64,000 bases of DNA from Sediminibacterium roseum. Lineage in GTDB: Bacteria; Bacteroidota; Bacteroidia; Chitinophagales; Chitinophagaceae. This document shows positions 61,157 through 64,000 of this stretch, one piece after another; position 1 is the stretch's first letter, and every line of letters starts with the position of its first letter. The translations under genes were made by a program, and so were the position numbers. The notes under the pieces were generated by a model. It was not told the origin of the DNA. It searched no databases and saw only the letters and a list, made by a program, of their open reading frames with translations. The stretch covers positions 1,118,325 to 1,182,324 of the forward strand of contig NZ_JAACJS010000015.1 in NCBI RefSeq assembly GCF_009939005.1, given 5' to 3'.

Positions 61157-63223
61157 ATGCTTACGCCAGACCGTCTTCTCCACGCCTATAAACTTCTCGT
61201 TACCGCGCGATCGATGGCGGACACCTACGATGCCAACAGGCAGGTATGTAAGTATGTACATTCCACCTCACGCGGACACGAAGCCATTCAACTCGCCACC
61301 GGTATGCAGTTGCTGCCCTGCGATTGGGTGAGCCCTTATTACCGCGACGACAGCATTTTACTATCAGTAGGATTTACGCCCTATGAACTGATGCTGCAGT
61401 TGCTGGCGAAAAAAGAAGATCCCTTTTCGGGCGGCAGGTCGTATTACTGCCACCCAAGCAGCCGGAATACGTCAAAGCCATCCATCATACACCAGAGCAG
61501 CGCCACCGGTATGCAGGCAATACCAACTACGGGTATTGCGCAGGGCATCCAGTTCCTGGAACAATCACAATCGCCGCTGCTGCGGAAATCGGACGACGGT
61601 AAACTGCCCATCGTTGTTTGTTCTTTGGGCGATGGAAGCGTTACCGAAGGAGAAGTAAGTGAAGCGCTGCAGGTAGCGGTGCTTAAACAGTTGCCGATCA
61701 TTTACCTGGTGCAGGACAACCAATGGAGCATCAGCGCGTCTGCCGATGAGGTGCGTGCAGGCAATGCATACGATTATGCCGCGGGCTTCAAGAGCCTCAA
61801 ACGTTTGCAGTGCGATGGGAGCGATTTCATCCGCAGTTACGAAACGATGGAAACCGCCATCGCGTACGCGCGTGCTGAACGAAGGCCCGTACTCGTGCAC
61901 GCAAAAGTTCCCTTGCTCGGCCACCACACAAGCGGCGTACGCAGGGAGTTTTACCGCAACCGCGAAGATCTTTTGAAACACGGCTTGTATGATCCGCTGC
62001 CCAAGCTCCGCCTGCTGTTGACTGGCGTTGGTTATGCGGAACACGAGATCAACCAGGCAGAAGCGGAGGCGCTTGAAAAAGTAACGGCCGATTTTACCCG
62101 CGCACAACACGCCGTGGATCCGGATATCAATGCAGTGGAAGACCATGTATTCGCACCCACAACCGTTACAGAAGAAAAAGGAAAACGCGTTTCAAAAAAT
62201 ACAGAACGTGTGATGATGGTGGATGCCGCATTACACGCCATAGAAGAATTGATGGAAGAATACCCCGAAGCCGTTTTGTACGGCCAGGATGTAGGCGGCC
62301 GCCTCGGCGGTGTTTTCCGCGAAGCGGCGACGCTGGCAGACAAATTCGGCAATCACCGCGTATTTAACACGGCCATCCAGGAAGCATACATTGTTGGCTC
62401 AACCATCGGGCTCTCGGCGCTTGGCATGAAACCCATTGTAGAAATACAGTTTGCCGATTATATTTACCCGGGACTGAACCAGTTGATCACAGAAGCATCG
62501 AAATCATGCTATCTCTCCAACGGCAAGTTCCCCGTGCAGATGGTATTGCGTGTTCCTACCGGCGCGTATGGGGGCGGCGGCCCTTACCACAGTGGCAGCA
62601 TAGAAAGTACTTTACTAACCGTAAAAGGGATCAAGGTGGTGTATCCATCGAATGCGGCCGATATGAAAGGACTGATGAAAGCAGCTTTTCTCGACCCCAA
62701 CCCGGTGGTCATGCTGGAGCACAAGGGCCTTTACTGGAGCAAAGTGCCCGGCACCGATGATGCACGGACGATAGAGCCAGACCGGAACTACATTCTTCCC
62801 CTGGGCAAGGCCAACATTGTGCTCGAAGCGGATGCGGCCCGGATAAGGAAAGGGGAAACGGTGGCGGTGATCACCTACGGTATGGGCGTTTACTGGGCAA
62901 AAGCCGCAGCCGAACAGTTGCCCGGCCAGGTAGAGATCGTAGACCTGCGGACCTTGTTCCCGCTGGATGAAGAGACCGTTTTCAATGCCGTACGCCGCCA
63001 CGGGAAAGTGCTTGTGTTGAGCGAGGAGCAGCAGAACAACAGTTTTGCCGAGGCGCTCGGCCTCCGGATCTCCAACCATTGTTACCATTTTCTCGATGCG
63101 AAAGTAGAGGTAATGGGCGCCCGGAACCTGCCCGCCGTGCCCATCAATACCGCTTTGGAGGCTGCCATGTTGCCCACCGCCGAAAAAGTAACCGGTCGGA
63201 TCCACAAACTTTTGGCCTACTAA
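61157..63223 (+). CDS. Fused 2-oxoacid dehydrogenase E1 (alpha-beta), 688 residues
   Basis: Second fused E1 of this window, shorter than the one at 41849. The alpha part (about 1-330) has LGDGSVTEGEVSEALQ and VQDNQWSIS, closer to the canonical GDG...NN cofactor motif. The beta part (about 345-688) has YGQDVGGRLGGVF, IQEAYIVGSTIGLSALGMKPIVEIQFADYIYPG (in parts), and GGGGPYHSGSIE. The family oxidises branched-chain or pyruvate-type 2-oxoacids together with E2 and E3, which are absent here. The ATG at 61157 follows its own promoter. Confidence 0.9.
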   Translation: MLTPDRLLHAYKLLVTARSMADTYDANRQVCKYVHSTSRGHEAIQLATGMQLLPCDWVSPYYRDDSILLSVGFTPYELMLQLLAKKEDPFSGGRSYYCHPSSRNTSKPSIIHQSSATGMQAIPTTGIAQGIQFLEQSQSPLLRKSDDGKLPIVVCSLGDGSVTEGEVSEALQVAVLKQLPIIYLVQDNQWSISASADEVRAGNAYDYAAGFKSLKRLQCDGSDFIRSYETMETAIAYARAERRPVLVHAKVPLLGHHTSGVRREFYRNREDLLKHGLYDPLPKLRLLLTGVGYAEHEINQAEAEALEKVTADFTRAQHAVDPDINAVEDHVFAPTTVTEEKGKRVSKNTERVMMVDAALHAIEELMEEYPEAVLYGQDVGGRLGGVFREAATLADKFGNHRVFNTAIQEAYIVGSTIGLSALGMKPIVEIQFADYIYPGLNQLITEASKSCYLSNGKFPVQMVLRVPTGAYGGGGPYHSGSIESTLLTVKGIKVVYPSNAADMKGLMKAAFLDPNPVVMLEHKGLYWSKVPGTDDARTIEPDRNYILPLGKANIVLEADAARIRKGETVAVITYGMGVYWAKAAAEQLPGQVEIVDLRTLFPLDEETVFNAVRRHGKVLVLSEEQQNNSFAEALGLRISNHCYHFLDAKVEVMGARNLPAVPINTALEAAMLPTAEKVTGRIHKLLAY

Positions 63224-63248
63224 GGTTTTTCCTTTTACCCAAACCTCC

Positions 63249-63256
63249 TATATTTG
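63249..63256 (+). promoter_or_regulatory. -7 promoter element of tRNA-Met
   Basis: TATATTTG, about 39 nt before the mature 5' end. The -33 region is TTTT, not TTTG. Confidence 0.6.
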
Positions 63257-63294
63257 CAGCCCGTTAGCCCCATGGCTACCCGGGAACAACCAAT

Positions 63295-63368
63295 GGCGAG
63301 GTAGCTCAGTTGGTTAGAGCACAGGATTCATAACCCTGAGGTCACGAGTTCAAATCTCGTTCTCGCTA
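63295..63368 (+). tRNA. tRNA-Met (CAT anticodon)
   Basis: A 74-nt cloverleaf: acceptor GGCGAGG pairing with TCTCGCT (G-T pairs at the ends), D-arm GCTC...GAGC, anticodon loop TTCATAA with anticodon CAT, T-arm ACGAG...CTCGT with TTCAAAT. CCA is not encoded. The elongator-type context (GTAGCTCAGTTGGTTAGAGC) fits Met elongation; a lysidine-modified Ile form cannot be excluded from sequence. Confidence 0.93.
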
Positions 63369-63370
63369 CA

Positions 63371-63397
63371 AAAAGCCCATCATCTGATGGGCTTTTT
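63371..63397 (+). terminator. Terminator of tRNA-Met
   Basis: AAAAGCCCATCA / TGATGGGCTTTT around TC, followed by T. Confidence 0.85.
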
Positions 63398-63506
63398 ATT
63401 TTGCGGATGTTGATCGTTGTTGATCAGCAACCAATAACGCGTGGATGGTTTTCTGGCACATTTTATGTTGCAAATATTTCATATATTATAAATCAAATCA
63501 TTTAGT

Positions 63507-63926
63507 ATGAAATCTCTGACCTTCCTGATCTTCCTGCTTCCCTTCACACTCGCGGCTCAAACCAAAAAGGATTACGAACAGGTAATGGCAAAATTTCAAC
63601 GATTTTATAACGAAGGAAAAGGTGACAGCATAATTGCCCTGTCCAGGCCATTTACTCAATCGCTTACCAAAAACCATCCAATGTGGTCAAACGAGCGAAC
63701 CGCCGAGGCCCTGGAACAATTCGGAACGCTTAAGTCTTTTGTTTTTCTCGGTATCGACAAAACGGATCCGCAAAATGTGTATGTGTTTCAAACCTTTTTC
63801 AGTAAAGCAGGCCCGCAAACAACGAGTTTAATACTGGATAAAAATTCCAAAATCGGTACTTTTCGGTTTATGACAACTTCTGATGGTATTGAAGAGTTAT
63901 TGAAAAAGCGAAAGATGGGCCGTTAG
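63507..63926 (+). CDS. Small exported protein, DUF3887-like
   Basis: A 139-residue exported protein: signal peptide (about 1-17, ends LAAQ), then a small alpha/beta domain (YEQVMAKFQRFYNEGKGDSIIALSRPF..., FRFMTTSDGIEELLKK) with the look of DUF3887/NTF2-type domains. Its DNA is more AT-rich than the core genes near it. It is the only gene between the tRNA-Met and the partial tRNA copy. Its stop TAG overlaps the start of the tRNA-like similarity. Confidence 0.65.
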   Translation: MKSLTFLIFLLPFTLAAQTKKDYEQVMAKFQRFYNEGKGDSIIALSRPFTQSLTKNHPMWSNERTAEALEQFGTLKSFVFLGIDKTDPQNVYVFQTFFSKAGPQTTSLILDKNSKIGTFRFMTTSDGIEELLKKRKMGR

Positions 63927-63941
63927 CAGAATGTAGGACTA

Positions 63942-63977
63942 CCCTGAGGTCTCGAGTTCAAATCTCGTTCTCGCTAT
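63942..63977 (+). repeat. Partial copy of the tRNA-Met 3' half
   Basis: 36 bp match positions 63333-63368 with one mismatch (35 of 36). The mismatch breaks a T-stem pair. The anticodon part is not preserved, so it cannot be a working tRNA. It looks like an attachment-site scar. Confidence 0.8.
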
Positions 63978-64000
63978 TAGATCACCGAAGCCTTGGCGTA

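Noticed and set aside
63333..63977. Second functional tRNA at 63942
   Set aside because: There is no acceptor 5' strand or D-arm in front of it, and a T-stem pair is broken; it is only a 3' fragment.
1..64000. CRISPR array, prophage or complete insertion sequence
   Set aside because: No regularly spaced short repeats, no phage structural genes and no full transposase with matched inverted ends were seen.

Overview
The window looks like a piece of chromosome from a Bacteroidota bacterium, most likely family Chitinophagaceae. The signs are a 1102-residue SecA of the Bacteroidota type, TonB-dependent receptors with carboxypeptidase-regulatory-like N-domains, SusE-like and DUF1080 proteins, fused two-domain 2-oxoacid dehydrogenase E1 proteins, weak Shine-Dalgarno sequences, and many TAnnTTTG -7 promoter elements. 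Base composition is about half G+C, with AT-rich pockets near 39.8 kb and 63.4-63.9 kb. No CRISPR array, prophage or complete transposon was seen.

Layout. 1-7.7 kb: minus-strand housekeeping genes (malic enzyme cut by the left edge, M20 amidohydrolase, SPOR protein, deoC, secA). 8.1-13.8 kb: plus-strand housekeeping genes (atpG alone, scpB, a lysA-type decarboxylase, an MlaF-like ATPase, a thioredoxin-fold protein, mdh). 14.2-16.6 kb: an outer-membrane barrel gene broken by one in-frame TAA. 16.7-24.2 kb: a family-9 glycosyltransferase and membrane proteins (two MFS paralogues, DedA, a dicarboxylate symporter, an APC permease). 24.4-28.7 kb: YebC/PmpR, a DCC protein, a DUF1080 protein and several very small genes. 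28.9-35.0 kb: an M28 peptidase and a mirror-image divergent pair of Gfo/Idh/MocA oxidoreductase plus TIM-barrel genes, three of the four with Tat-like signals. With the DUF1080 hydrolase this resembles a periplasmic 3-keto-sugar (oxidative glycoside cleavage) pathway. 35.3-39.2 kb: a cold-shock protein, an outer-membrane protein, and an ECF sigma / membrane protein / CpxP-like operon. 39.3-39.8 kb: an IS3-type remnant between 31-bp direct repeats and a candidate small RNA. 40-44.2 kb: an aminotransferase, a DUF1573 protein and a fused E1. 44.4-46.5 kb: an ECF sigma factor followed by a protein that joins an inner-membrane anchor to an outer-membrane barrel. 47-55.6 kb: envelope and lipoprotein genes, including a TonB receptor / repeat-lipoprotein pair and a cytochrome P460-like protein. 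55.8-63.9 kb: an M1 aminopeptidase, a histidine kinase, pth, a fumarylacetoacetase-family hydrolase, a second fused E1, tRNA-Met, and a small secreted protein followed by a partial copy of the tRNA.

Overall this is mostly ordinary core chromosome. The points that most deserve a second look are the divergent 3-keto-sugar-like cluster, the nonsense-interrupted barrel gene, the duplicated tRNA 3' end at the right edge, the sigma factor / trans-envelope barrel pair, and the small transcribed unit beside the IS remnant. All calls come from reading the sequence and from family knowledge. No database search was run.
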